Assembly (NCBI RefSeq): GCF_013178945.1
Contig: NZ_JABFDM010000006.1
Coordinates: 1 to 64,000 of the forward strand
Length of the DNA: 64,000 nt
Direction of reading: 5' to 3'
Source: Bradyrhizobium aeschynomenes
Lineage (GTDB): Bacteria; Pseudomonadota; Alphaproteobacteria; Rhizobiales; Xanthobacteraceae
Shown here piece by piece: positions 8,771 through 17,711 of this stretch. The position numbers and the translations under genes are program-made. The stretch's first letter is position 1. Each line of letters begins with the position of its first letter. The notes under the pieces were generated by a model, which saw only the letters and a list, made by a program, of their open reading frames with translations, was not told the origin of the DNA and did no database searches.

Positions 8771-10279
8771 TCAGCCGCCCGAACTTGCACGGTCGCGAAA
8801 CGCCTCGACCATCAGCGGATTGAGTCCGAGTTCCGCGAGCGCTTCCCGTGCGCGCGCATTGTCCATCGCGCGGCCCGCGAGACGGTGACCGCTGAGACGG
8901 TCGGGCAGAGCGGTCAGCAGCGCGCCCTGGCCGAGCCGCCGCGACCATTCGTGCAGGTCCTGCGCAAGGAAGCGGTAGCCGCCAACGGCCATCACGCCGG
9001 CCGGCGGCGCCGTGATCGAGATCGTGTCCTGGGCGCGGTCGAGGCGCACGGCGTATTCGGTGTCGACGTAGTCGCGCGGCGCTGCCGGCATCAGCGAGTC
9101 GCTCGGCGGCGGCGGTGGCGCGTAGGCCGCGAGCACGACCATCGGCCCCCGCAGTCCGAGCGTGCCCTTCGGCGTCACCAGGACCTCGCCGGCGATCGAC
9201 GAGCCCGGCTGTTCGCGCGGCGCGCCCTGGCGGCCCGGCTTGACCGGCCCGGGACTGCCATCGGCCGCGGTGCGGCGCACGGCGAACAACCCGGCTTCGC
9301 CGAACAGATAGACGTCGGTCATCTCGATGTCGCGCGTCTTCCACGATGCGCTCGACGCGACCTGCTCGGGCGCGCGCCACATGCCGAGCACGTAACGCAG
9401 GTTCGGCAGCCGCGAGGCGAGGTCGCCCTCGTCGAGACGCAACGCGAGTTGGGCCGGCGCGATCAGCGTATCGCAGGCGAACTCCGCGAGCTGCTGTTCC
9501 AGCGCGTCGGCGTCGAACGGGTGGTGCAGCGCAAGGGTGCCGCCGGACAACAGCCATGTCACGACCGTGGCGGCAAGGCCGGCGAATGACGACGGCAGGA
9601 AGGCCGACATCATGTTCACGCCCTGCGGTAGATCGCTCTCGAGCGAGATGGCGAGTCCGCCGGCGATCAGGCTCAGATGGGTGCGCGGGACGGCGCGGAA
9701 GCCGTCGGCGGTCACGTCGAACGAGACGATCGCGGCCTTGCGGCCGTCCGGCATGAGCCCGCGCGTCGAGCGCGAGGGTTTTGCGATCGACTGGTCCAGC
9801 GAATACATCCCCTCGGGCAGGTCGGAGCCGAAGCCGCAGACGTGGCGGATCGAGAATGCCTCCGCCGCCGCGTTCATCGCGAGATCGGAATGGATCACGC
9901 CGTCGATCTTCGACATCGTGACGATGGCGCGGGCGCTGGTGCGGTTCAGCGCCGCCACGAGCTCCGACTGACGCCACAGCAGTGGGAACACCGCGACGAC
10001 GAGGCCGGCGCGATGCGCCGCCAGCACCGTCAGCACGAATTCGATCGTGTTGGGCAGTTGGACCGCGATCACCGAATGAGCGGGCAGGCCGGCGTCGATG
10101 AAGTGCGCCGCCAACGCCGAGATCACGCGATCGGCTTCGGCATAGGTCAGGCGCATCGGCGGCCGCCCGGTGACGCGCTGCTTGTTGATCGGATCGACCA
10201 GCGCAACCGCATCCGGCTTGCGCGCCAGGATGCGTTGAAACAACGCGTCGAGCGTCGGCGACGTATTGGCCTGATTCAC
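8771..10279 (-). CDS. AMP-binding (ANL) superfamily protein, motif-poor, probably not a normal acyl-CoA ligase
   Basis: 502 residues with an overall acyl-CoA synthetase layout: an N-terminal LTYAEADRVISALAAHFIDAGL segment and conserved VIAVQLPNTIEFVLTVLAAHRAG. The nucleotide-binding A3 motif (normally TSGTTGxPK) reads as IVSFDVTADGFRAVPRTH. The hinge motif (normally Y-x-TGD) is replaced by DYVDTEYAVRL, and the catalytic C-terminal Lys region is not recognisable. It may bind a ligand without adenylating it. It starts at a GTG. It lies 51 bases after the YejA-like gene and upstream of the GGDEF-like gene, suggesting one operon. Confidence 0.7.
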   Translation of the reverse strand: MNQANTSPTLDALFQRILARKPDAVALVDPINKQRVTGRPPMRLTYAEADRVISALAAHFIDAGLPAHSVIAVQLPNTIEFVLTVLAAHRAGLVVAVFPLLWRQSELVAALNRTSARAIVTMSKIDGVIHSDLAMNAAAEAFSIRHVCGFGSDLPEGMYSLDQSIAKPSRSTRGLMPDGRKAAIVSFDVTADGFRAVPRTHLSLIAGGLAISLESDLPQGVNMMSAFLPSSFAGLAATVVTWLLSGGTLALHHPFDADALEQQLAEFACDTLIAPAQLALRLDEGDLASRLPNLRYVLGMWRAPEQVASSASWKTRDIEMTDVYLFGEAGLFAVRRTAADGSPGPVKPGRQGAPREQPGSSIAGEVLVTPKGTLGLRGPMVVLAAYAPPPPPSDSLMPAAPRDYVDTEYAVRLDRAQDTISITAPPAGVMAVGGYRFLAQDLHEWSRRLGQGALLTALPDRLSGHRLAGRAMDNARAREALAELGLNPLMVEAFRDRASSGG

Positions 10280-10330
10280 CTGTTGCCCCGTACTTTCACG
10301 GACCCGGTCACGACCAACTGCCCCGGTTGG

Positions 10331-12196
10331 TCATTTCGATGCCGGCTCCGGCCGCTGCCACCAGCTCTCCGGGAGCGCTCCCGTCAAAGCTGTCCTCTTG
10401 GGCCGTTCTATACGATTCCACCGAGCGATCCATTCCTCGGCGGCATTGAGCACTGGAATAGCGTAGAACCCGGCCATCAGGGTACGGTCCAATGCGCGAA
10501 CGGTCGAGATAAATTCCGTCCTGTCGCGGGCCCGCAACAGCGCGGCGATCATGGCATCGATGGCGGGATCCTTGGCACCCATGTAGTTCCGGGTTCCGGT
10601 CCGGTCCGCCGCCTCGCTGCCCCAGTAGAAGGCCTGCTCGTTGCCCGGCGACAGCGACTGGTCCCAGCGGTTCTGGATCATGTCGAACTCGAAGCTCAGG
10701 CGACGCTGGTCGAACTGCACGGGATCGACCACCCGGATCGATGCGTCGATGCCGGCGCGCTTGAGACTGCCGGCATAGGCCAGCGCGATGCGCTCCTGAT
10801 CGCGCGTCGTGACCAGGATTTCGAACGCGAGTGGTGCCTGCGTGGTCCGGTGCCGCAGCACCGTCCCGTCGAGATGGTAGCCGGCCTCGGCAAGCAGATC
10901 GAGCGCGGCCTTCAGCGCATTGCGATCGCGCCCCGAGCCGTCGGTCACCGGCAGGCGATAGCTGCCATCCATGATGTCGACAGGGATTTGCGCCGTGAAC
11001 GGCCTCAGCAGCGCGCGCTCGGTCGCATCCGCTGCGCGGCCATAGGCCGACAGCTCGGAGCCTGCAAAATAGCCGCCGCTGCGACGGTACAGGCCGAAGA
11101 AGTAGTTGCGGTTGATCCATTCGAAATCGAACAGCAAGGTCAGGGCACGGCGCACCCTGATGTCGGCGAACACCGCGCGCCTGGTGTTGAACACCAGGAA
11201 CTGCGACGGCTGCGGCATGCCCGAGGTGAAGCTGTCGCGGACGACCTCGCCATTGCGTGCCGCCGGGAAGTCGTAGCCGTCGTGCCAGCGCAGCGGTTCG
11301 GTCTCGACGCGGAAGTCGTAGAGCCCGCGTTTGAAAGCTTCGAACTGGCCATTGGCCTCGCGATAATAATCGAGCCTGATCTCGTCGAAGTTCCACAATC
11401 CGCGGTTGACCGGCAGGTCGCGGCCCCAATAGTCGGGATTGCGGGTCAGGGTGACGCTCGCTCCCGGCCGCACCGCGGTGACACGGTAGGGTCCGGACCC
11501 CAGCGGCGGCGCCATCGTGGTGTCCTCGAAGGTCGCGACGTCGACGGCATGCTTCGGCAGGATCGGCATCAGCCCGAGGATCAGCGGCAGCTCGCGATCC
11601 TCCATGCCGCCGAAATCGAACCGGATCGTCAGCGGATCGAGCACCTCGGTCCTGGCGACCTTGCCGTAGAACTGCCGGTGGTTGGGACGGCCATGGTCGC
11701 GCAACAGCGCCAAGGAGAACGCCACGTCTTCGGCCAGCACCGGGCGGCCGTCCGAGAACCGCGCGCGGGAGTCGAGATGGAACGTGACATAGGTCCGGCG
11801 GTCGTCGGTCTCGACACTACGAGCCAGCAGCCCATACAGCGTGAAAGCCTCGTCATTTCCGCGGGTGAGCAGACTTTCCACTACATGGCCGCGGATTTGC
11901 TGCACCGCAGCGCCGCGAACGATGAACGGATTCAGGCTGTCGAACGTGCCGAGCAGGCCCCACACGAGGCGGCCGCCTTTGGGGGCGGCCGGATTCACGT
12001 AGGGCATATGGTCGAAATCGGCCGGCAGGGCCGGATCGCCGTGCATCGCGATTGCGGCGGTATCGGCGGCGTTTGCGCGGCCAGTGTAGATCGGCTGCAA
12101 CAGCGCCAGGATCACGCCGCTCCATCCCGCCGCGGCGCGCAACATGCGCTGCAGCATCAGCATCGGGGTGCAAGCATTTGATTCGGAACGGGCCAC
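10331..12196 (-). CDS. ABC transporter substrate-binding protein, family 5 (YejA-like)
   Basis: Periplasmic extracytoplasmic binding protein of the oligopeptide family (SBP_bac_5), about 621 residues. It has a hydrophobic export signal ending around GRANA/ADTA. Typical family segments follow: YVNPAAPKGGRLVWGLLGTFDSLNPF, SDGRPVLAEDVAFSL and GSGPYRVTAVRPGASVTLTRNPDYWGRD. The PKGG and FDSLNPF segments match the YejA subgroup. The start is uncertain: the GTG at 12196 or an ATG at 12163 that trims 11 residues. No permease or ATPase genes accompany it, so it must share a membrane complex encoded elsewhere. First gene of the possible three-gene run on this strand. Confidence 0.85.
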   Translation of the reverse strand: MARSESNACTPMLMLQRMLRAAAGWSGVILALLQPIYTGRANAADTAAIAMHGDPALPADFDHMPYVNPAAPKGGRLVWGLLGTFDSLNPFIVRGAAVQQIRGHVVESLLTRGNDEAFTLYGLLARSVETDDRRTYVTFHLDSRARFSDGRPVLAEDVAFSLALLRDHGRPNHRQFYGKVARTEVLDPLTIRFDFGGMEDRELPLILGLMPILPKHAVDVATFEDTTMAPPLGSGPYRVTAVRPGASVTLTRNPDYWGRDLPVNRGLWNFDEIRLDYYREANGQFEAFKRGLYDFRVETEPLRWHDGYDFPAARNGEVVRDSFTSGMPQPSQFLVFNTRRAVFADIRVRRALTLLFDFEWINRNYFFGLYRRSGGYFAGSELSAYGRAADATERALLRPFTAQIPVDIMDGSYRLPVTDGSGRDRNALKAALDLLAEAGYHLDGTVLRHRTTQAPLAFEILVTTRDQERIALAYAGSLKRAGIDASIRVVDPVQFDQRRLSFEFDMIQNRWDQSLSPGNEQAFYWGSEAADRTGTRNYMGAKDPAIDAMIAALLRARDRTEFISTVRALDRTLMAGFYAIPVLNAAEEWIARWNRIERPKRTALTGALPESWWQRPEPASK

Positions 12197-12418
12197 GAAG
12201 GGCTTTTACCACAGGCTCGCCCGCGCTAGACCGCGGCTTCGACATGGTCTCGCGGCATTGATTCTTCCGCGCACCGCGTTATGAAAGCGGGCGATTAAGC
12301 AGGGGCGGCAACGCCTGTCACTTAACCGCCTCATTTCCTGAGGAGACAGCCGCTTCAACGGCTTGGTGTGGCGCCTTTGGCGGTCTCGGGCGCTGCCGTT
12401 CAGAAAGGGTTTTCCGCA

Positions 12419-13198
12419 ATGAATTTCCGTGACTTGGCCTCGTCGGTTGGGCCGCGTGGGCGGCTCGTCGCCCTGCTGGCGGTCACCGCGCTGGCCGTTT
12501 CCTTTGCTTCTGCTGCGCAAGCTCAGGCGCCTGCTGCACCGAAGGCGAAGGCTCCGGCTGCCGCTCCCAAAGCTCCCGCTCCTGCCGCCCAGGCCCCTGC
12601 CAGTCCCCCGGCCGGCGGCCAGCCGCAGCAGGCCCAGCAGGAGATGCCGCAGCTGATCTACGCGCCCTGGACCAAGTTCTGCCTCAAGGGGCAGGACGCC
12701 AACGCCAAGCAGGTCTGCTTCATCGGCAAGGACGGCCGCATCGAGTCCGGTCAACCGGTGGTGGCGGCCGTGATCATCGAGCCGGAAGGCGAGCCGAAGA
12801 AGATCCTGCGCGTGACCCTGCCGCTCGGCATGCAACTGCAGCCCGGCACCCGCATCGTGGTCGACAACAACCAGCCGCTGCAGAGCGGCTACGTCATCTG
12901 CTTCCAGAACGGCTGCATGTCGGACTACGAAGCGACCCCGGATTTTGTGGCCAGCCTGAAGAAGGGCCAGAACCTGTTCGTCCAGGCCATCAACTCCAAC
13001 GGCACCGCGCTGACGCTGCCCTTGCCGCTGCAGGAAGGCGGCAGCAGCTTCGCCAAGGCCTATGACGGCCCGCCGACCGATCCGAAGGAGTTCGAAAAGA
13101 CCCAGCAGAAGCTGCAGGAAGAGCTGCAAAAGCGCGCCGAGGAGCAGCGCAAGAAGCTGGAGCAGACCCAAGGCGGTCAGCCGCAGGCGAAGCAATAG
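12419..13198 (+). CDS. Invasion-associated locus B (IalB) family protein
   Basis: Exported protein of 259 residues. A signal peptide (hydrophobic LVALLAVTALAVSFASAAQAQ) is followed by a 40-residue Ala/Pro/Lys-rich linker and then the IalB domain (about 75-215), with four cysteines in WTKFCLKG, KQVCFIG, GYVICFQNGCMSD. The C-terminal tail is a charged, Gln/Lys-rich helix that looks like a coiled coil. IalB proteins are common in rhizobia, where the role is not host invasion and remains unclear. The ATG at 12419 is preferred over an upstream in-frame start because AGAAAGGG precedes it. Followed by a strong terminator. Confidence 0.85.
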   Translation: MNFRDLASSVGPRGRLVALLAVTALAVSFASAAQAQAPAAPKAKAPAAAPKAPAPAAQAPASPPAGGQPQQAQQEMPQLIYAPWTKFCLKGQDANAKQVCFIGKDGRIESGQPVVAAVIIEPEGEPKKILRVTLPLGMQLQPGTRIVVDNNQPLQSGYVICFQNGCMSDYEATPDFVASLKKGQNLFVQAINSNGTALTLPLPLQEGGSSFAKAYDGPPTDPKEFEKTQQKLQEELQKRAEEQRKKLEQTQGGQPQAKQ

Positions 13199-13228
13199 CG
13201 CCGGCAACGCCCGAGACATTCACGAAGC

Positions 13229-13259
13229 AAAAGGCGCCCCGAAAGGAGCGCCTTTTTTG
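13229..13259 (+). terminator. Rho-independent terminator after the IalB-family gene
   Basis: Stem AAAGGCGC / GCGCCTTT with a short loop, followed by a run of T on the plus strand. It lies 30 bases past the stop codon of the IalB-family gene. Confidence 0.85.
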
Positions 13260-13341
13260 TCAGTCGCTGTGTTGTTGGCGATCAGATCAAGCCCGCCTCA
13301 GGTACGGCTGGCGGCAAGCGCGAGACGGGCGGCAGCCGCCG

Positions 13342-13674
13342 TCAGTTCAATAGCGGGTTGCGCGGACGGTAGCCGCCGGACTTGTCCTTGATGAAGATCT
13401 CTGCAACCTGGGAGTGCCGGATCGGTTCACCCGTGTCGTCGGGAACGAGGTTCTGCTCGGAGACGTAGGCGACGTATTCGGACTCGGCGTTCTCGGCCAG
13501 CAGATGGTAGAACGGCTGGTCCTTGTGCGGCCGGACTTCCTCGGGGATCGAGAGCCACCATTCCTCGGTGTTGTTGAACTCGGGGTCGATGTCGAAGATC
13601 ACGCCCCGGAACGAGAACACTCGATGCCGGACGATCTGGCCGATCTGAAACTTGGCAGTTCGCGCTTTGATCAT
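13342..13674 (-). CDS. hspQ: Heat shock protein HspQ
   Basis: 110-residue hemimethylated-DNA-binding / HspQ family protein. The conserved features are FQIGQIVRHRVFSFRGVIFDIDPEF, the WW pair in NTEEWWLSIP, and DQPFYHLLAENAESEYVAYVSEQNLVPD. In enterobacteria HspQ is a heat-induced specificity factor for the Lon protease and is regulated by acetylation; the role in this organism is inferred from family. Full length, monocistronic, convergent with the IalB-family gene. Confidence 0.92.
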   Translation of the reverse strand: MIKARTAKFQIGQIVRHRVFSFRGVIFDIDPEFNNTEEWWLSIPEEVRPHKDQPFYHLLAENAESEYVAYVSEQNLVPDDTGEPIRHSQVAEIFIKDKSGGYRPRNPLLN

Positions 13675-13804
13675 TCTAGTCGAATAGACCAGGATTGAGG
13701 CCGATGCTAGTGCCCCGGCCGCGGATTTAATCTAGACATCGGCGATTCGCGCCGTGCCGCGACCTCCTGCATTCCGGGCCCGCTTCGGGTCATCTGCAAA
13801 ACCG

Positions 13805-14758
13805 ATGTTCGACATTCTCAACCTGGCCCTGCCGTATTTCGGGGTCGTTTTCATAGGCTTCGCCTGCGGTAAATGGAAAGGGCTGCCCGAGGCCGGGCTG
13901 TCCTGGATGAACTTCTTCCTGCTCTACGTGTCGCTGCCGGCCCTGATGTTCAACCTCATCGCCCGCACGCCGTTTGCGGAGCTGAGCAACCCTCCCTTCC
14001 TGGTTGCAACGACGCTTGCGACGATGCTCACCTTCACCCTGGCGCTGCTGCTCGGCAAGGTGATCGGGCGCCTGTCCCTGCGCGAAGCGACCATGGCCGG
14101 GCTCGCGGGCGGCTATGGCAACATCGGCTACATGGGGCCGGGCCTTGCGCTGTCGGTGCTCGGGGCCAAGGCGGCGGCGCCGACGGCGCTGATCTTCTGC
14201 TGCGACAGCATCTTCCTCTTTTCGATCGTGCCGCTGCTGGTGGAACTCACCGAGCGCGATCACGCCTCGCTGGCGCATGCCTTGCGCACCGTGTTGCGTC
14301 AGATCGTGCAGAACCCGTTGATCATGGCGACCGCGGCCGGCATCCTGGCGGCTGCGCTCCAGCTCCATCCCCCGACCGTCGTCGATCGCACCCTGCAGTT
14401 CCTGCAGAACGCCGCAGCGCCAACCGCTTTGTTCGCGCTCGGCGTCACCGTGGCGCTGCGGCCGTTCGAGCGGCTGCCCTGGGAGGTGCCGGTCCTGACC
14501 GTGGTGAAGCTCGTGATCCACCCGCTGATCTCGTTCGGACTGATGCTGCTGTTCGGACCGTTCGCGCAGCCCTGGGCGGCGACGGCGGTGCTGATGGCGG
14601 CGCTGCCGCCAGCGCTCAACGTGTTCGTGATCGCGCGTCAGCACGACAGCTGGATCGAGCCGGCCTCATCAGCGGTGCTGATCGGCACCTTCGCGTCCGT
14701 GGTCACACTCACCAGCGTGATGTGGCTGATCCAGAGTGGCCGGCTCGTGTTCCCGTGA
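13805..14758 (+). CDS. AEC family transporter (auxin efflux carrier-like permease)
   Basis: Inner-membrane permease of 317 residues with about ten hydrophobic segments and the central cytoplasmic break typical of the auxin efflux carrier fold. A conserved Asn-containing start of an inner helix reads AGGYGNIGYMGPGLAL. Bacterial AEC members move malonate, malate or other carboxylates, but the substrate cannot be read here. The ATG at 13805 begins MFDILNLALPYFGVVFIGF directly with the first helix; the longer frame adds an unlikely Arg/Pro leader. Convergent with the UbiH-family gene, 7 bases apart. Confidence 0.85.
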   Translation: MFDILNLALPYFGVVFIGFACGKWKGLPEAGLSWMNFFLLYVSLPALMFNLIARTPFAELSNPPFLVATTLATMLTFTLALLLGKVIGRLSLREATMAGLAGGYGNIGYMGPGLALSVLGAKAAAPTALIFCCDSIFLFSIVPLLVELTERDHASLAHALRTVLRQIVQNPLIMATAAGILAAALQLHPPTVVDRTLQFLQNAAAPTALFALGVTVALRPFERLPWEVPVLTVVKLVIHPLISFGLMLLFGPFAQPWAATAVLMAALPPALNVFVIARQHDSWIEPASSAVLIGTFASVVTLTSVMWLIQSGRLVFP

Positions 14759-14765
14759 CATCCGG

Positions 14766-15965
14766 TCAGCCCGCCTTGCGCGTCATACGCCAGGAGGGCG
14801 CCAGGCCTTCACGCATCGCCAGCCGCCGCAGGGGGCCGAAGCCGCCGATCAGGTGCATGCCGACGGCGCGCAGCGATTGCATCGGCAGGAGGTCGCTGAG
14901 CAGCGAGCGATTGGCCATGTCGATCGCGAAGGTGCGGCTGAGAATGTCGGCGCGACGGGCCGCGCCGTAGCGGGCGATGACCTGGGAAGCGCCGAGATCC
15001 TCGCCGGCGGCCTTGGCCTTCTGCACGACGGCAGCAATGTCGATGCCGTCGCGCAGGCCGAGATTCAGTCCCTGCGCGCCGATCGGCGGCACCACGTGCG
15101 CTGCCTCGCCGATCAGGGCGACGCGGTTCTGGGCGTAGCGCTGCGGCCGCTCGATCGCGAGCGGGAACACGTGGCGGCCGGGCTCGACACGGACGCGGCC
15201 GAAGATCGAATGCGATTGCCGCTCGGCGGCGGCGGACAGCGCGTCATCATCGAGAGCGAACAGCCGCTCGGCTTCCTTCGGCGCGGCGACCCAGACGACG
15301 CTGCAGCGGTCGCCGGGCAGCGGCACGAACACGCATGGTCCCTGCGGCGTATGGAATTCCGTCGACACGCCGTGATGGGGACGCGCGTGGGTGATGTTGA
15401 ACGTCAGCGCCGATTGCTGCAGCGTCCGGCGGCTGACACCGATGCCGGCGGCCTCGCGGCACAACGAATGCCGGCCATCGGCGCCGACGACGAGCTGGGC
15501 GGTCAGCACCCGGCCGGATGCGCTGGTGACCGTGACGGCATCGGCGCCGCTGTGGACGCTCTCCGCATCCTCGGCGATCCGCACCAATCCCTCGATCTCG
15601 CCGGCGCGCTTCTCCAGCGCCTCGACCAGCACGGCATTGGCGACGTTGTAGCCGAACAGTTCGAGCCCGATCTCGTCGGCGTCGAAGCGCACCTCGGGAG
15701 CCCGGATCAACCGGCCGGTGTCGTCGACCAGGCGCATCGTCTTCAGGCCGGCGGCGCGGTCGCGGCAGGCTGCCCAAACGCCAAGCTGATCGAGGAAGTC
15801 GACCGAGCCGCCGAGCAGGGCCGTGGTGCGATTATCGGCATACGGCGCCTTGCGAGCCACGAGCGCCGTCCGGGCGCCGGTCTGCGACAGGGCGATGGCG
15901 GCGGCGAGCCCCGCGGGGCCGCCGCCGACGACGATGACATCGAAGCTGGTGTCTGCGTGGGTCAT
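14766..15965 (-). CDS. UbiH/UbiF/VisC/COQ6 family FAD-dependent hydroxylase
   Basis: 399-residue flavoprotein monooxygenase. The N-terminal FAD Rossmann motif is VIVVGGGPAGLAAAIAL, the middle GD-type motif is LVVGADGRHS, and the second FAD motif is VALIGEAAHVVPPIGAQGLNLGLRD near residue 290. This layout matches ubiquinone-ring hydroxylases. Which ring position it acts on cannot be told from sequence alone; a ubiquinone role is likely but other aromatic substrates are possible. The ATG at 15965 immediately precedes the Rossmann strand, so the long upstream extension of the frame, which runs antisense over pcs, is not real. Confidence 0.88.
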   Translation of the reverse strand: MTHADTSFDVIVVGGGPAGLAAAIALSQTGARTALVARKAPYADNRTTALLGGSVDFLDQLGVWAACRDRAAGLKTMRLVDDTGRLIRAPEVRFDADEIGLELFGYNVANAVLVEALEKRAGEIEGLVRIAEDAESVHSGADAVTVTSASGRVLTAQLVVGADGRHSLCREAAGIGVSRRTLQQSALTFNITHARPHHGVSTEFHTPQGPCVFVPLPGDRCSVVWVAAPKEAERLFALDDDALSAAAERQSHSIFGRVRVEPGRHVFPLAIERPQRYAQNRVALIGEAAHVVPPIGAQGLNLGLRDGIDIAAVVQKAKAAGEDLGASQVIARYGAARRADILSRTFAIDMANRSLLSDLLPMQSLRAVGMHLIGGFGPLRRLAMREGLAPSWRMTRKAG

Positions 15966-16082
15966 GCCGGAACATTTGACGTTCCTTCCGGCATTTTCAA
16001 GTGTGATCCGCACGCCTGCGCGGCGCATCGTCGCAATCGCCGATATGCAATTCACTTCGATTCCTGATAGCACTGGACCGGA

Positions 16083-16817
16083 ATGGATCAGCTCAGACCA
16101 GACAGCATCGCATCTGCCACGCCGCTGCGCCGCGCCGCTGCGTTCTCGGTGCACGTCTTCACGGCGCTCGGCGCCGGGGTCGCGCTGCTGGCGATGCTCG
16201 AGGCGGTGCGCGAGCATTGGGCCGCGATGTTCTGGTGGCTCGGGGTCGCACTGGTCATCGACGGCATCGACGGGCCGCTGGCGCGCTGGCTCGACGTCCT
16301 CAACGTGCAGCCGGACTGGTCCGGCGACGTGCTCGATCTCGTGGTGGACTTCACGACCTACGTCTTCGTGCCGGCCTATGCGATCACCGCGAGCGGCATG
16401 TTGTTGCCGCTGGCCGCGCCGGTGATCGGCATCGGCATCGCCGTGACCGGCGCGCTGTACTTCGCCGACCGCCGCATGAAGAGCGACGACAACCACTTCC
16501 GCGGCTTTCCCGGCCTGTGGAACATTGCAGCGTTCTATCTGTTCATGCTGCACCCGACGCCGCTGCTGGCGACGCTCGGCCTCGCGATCCTGATCGCGCT
16601 GACCTTCGTCCCGTTTCACGTCATCCATCCAGTCCGTGTCCAGCGGCTGCGCTGGCTGACGCTGCCGCTCGTCGCGCTCTGGGGTGTGCTCGTCATTCAC
16701 GTGCTCCGCCAGAATTTTGCCGTGGGCCCGATCGTCACAGCGCTGCTGTGCGCCATCGGCCTCTACATCGTCGCGAGCGACTCCGCGATCCGCCTGTTGA
16801 GATCCTTGAAATCATGA
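16083..16817 (+). CDS. pcs: Phosphatidylcholine synthase
   Basis: Membrane enzyme condensing choline directly with CDP-diacylglycerol to make phosphatidylcholine, a route found in rhizobia and other host-associated bacteria. The 244-residue product has about eight hydrophobic segments. The CDP-alcohol phosphotransferase motif, in its Pcs form with a longer central spacer, is D63-G64-x2-A67-R68-x12-G81-x3-D85-x3-D89. An extra Asp (D60) and the FADRRMKSDDNHFRGFPGLWN loop also fit this family. Its stop overlaps the start of the TerC-family gene (ATGA), so the two are co-transcribed. Confidence 0.93.
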   Translation: MDQLRPDSIASATPLRRAAAFSVHVFTALGAGVALLAMLEAVREHWAAMFWWLGVALVIDGIDGPLARWLDVLNVQPDWSGDVLDLVVDFTTYVFVPAYAITASGMLLPLAAPVIGIGIAVTGALYFADRRMKSDDNHFRGFPGLWNIAAFYLFMLHPTPLLATLGLAILIALTFVPFHVIHPVRVQRLRWLTLPLVALWGVLVIHVLRQNFAVGPIVTALLCAIGLYIVASDSAIRLLRSLKS

Positions 16818-17542
16818 TCGACCTTCTGACAAGTCCCGAAGCCTGGGCCGCGCTGCTGACCCTGACGGCGCTCGAAATCGTTCTCGGCATCGACAACGTC
16901 ATCTTCCTGTCGGTGATCACCTCGCGCATCCCCGAGCCGCAGTCGACGCGCGCCCGGCAGATCGGACTGGCGCTGGCGCTGATCTTCCGCATCATGCTGC
17001 TCAGCGTGCTGGTCTGGTTGATCGGGCTGACCCAGCCGGTGTTCTCGGTCGGCAAGCTCGGCTTCTCCTGGCGCGACATCATCCTGATCGCCGGCGGCCT
17101 GTTCCTGATCGCCAAGGCGACGCATGAGATTCACGCCGAGGTCGAGGCCCGCGAGGAGGATGGGCCGCAGGCCGGCGGCGGCGGCAGCAGCTTCTTCTGG
17201 GTGATCCTGCAGATCATCGTCATCGATCTCGTGTTCTCGCTGGACTCCATCATCACCGCGATCGGCATGGCGCAGGATCTGGAGATCATGATCGCCGCCG
17301 TGATCATTGCCGTGATCATCATGTACGTCTCATCCGGGCCGGTCGCGCGCTTCGTCGCCAACCATCCGACCACCAAGATGCTGGCACTCGCCTTCTTGGT
17401 GCTGATCGGTGTCGCGCTGGTGGCGGACGGTTTCGAGTTCCACATTCCGCGCGGCTACATCTACTTCGCAATCGTGTTTGCGCTGGCGGTCGAAGCCTTC
17501 AACGTGATGGCCTCGCGCAACCGCAGGAAGCGCGCGGGCTGA
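16814..17542 (+). CDS. TerC family integral membrane protein
   Basis: 242-residue protein with about seven membrane helices. Two conserved acidic repeats, LEIVLGIDNVIFLSVI (residues 20-35) and IIVIDLVFSLDSIITAIGMA (about 135-155), define the TerC fold. TerC-family proteins are linked to tellurite resistance and to metal (manganese) export or metalation of secreted enzymes; which applies here is unknown. The ATG overlaps the pcs stop. The longer frame starting inside pcs is Arg-rich shadow translation and was discarded. Confidence 0.88.
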   Translation: MIDLLTSPEAWAALLTLTALEIVLGIDNVIFLSVITSRIPEPQSTRARQIGLALALIFRIMLLSVLVWLIGLTQPVFSVGKLGFSWRDIILIAGGLFLIAKATHEIHAEVEAREEDGPQAGGGGSSFFWVILQIIVIDLVFSLDSIITAIGMAQDLEIMIAAVIIAVIIMYVSSGPVARFVANHPTTKMLALAFLVLIGVALVADGFEFHIPRGYIYFAIVFALAVEAFNVMASRNRRKRAG

Positions 17543-17661
17543 ATTGTTGACAAGACCGTCGTGATCGCCTTGGCTTTTGCCAGGCCGCGCTTGCGGGAGT
17601 GACCCGCTCGTCCGGCGAAACCGGATGTCTGCCGAGAATCAGATAAGCGTCCGGATGTGTT

Positions 17662-17680
17662 GGATCGGATCGTCCGATCC
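17662..17680 (+). promoter_or_regulatory. Inverted repeat upstream of the quinone oxidoreductase gene
   Basis: Perfect 8-base arms GGATCGGA and TCCGATCC separated by TCG, 31 bases before the start codon. The position and symmetry suit a repressor operator or a short leader hairpin. No regulator gene is adjacent. Confidence 0.4.
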
Positions 17681-17711
17681 GGTCACACAGGTTCTGCAGG
17701 GAGGGGCCCCG

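Noticed and set aside
9677..12181. 834-codon plus-strand frame opposite the YejA-like and AMP-binding genes
   Set aside because: Crosses two clear minus-strand genes; composition is typical shadow (Arg, His, Gln, Asp).
14766..16700. Extension of the UbiH-family frame upstream to 644 residues
   Set aside because: The extra part is antisense to pcs and lacks domains; FAD-fold starts directly at the internal ATG at 15965.
16217..17542. Extension of the TerC-family frame into pcs
   Set aside because: The added residues are Arg-rich shadow; the ATG overlapping the pcs stop gives a normal TerC start.
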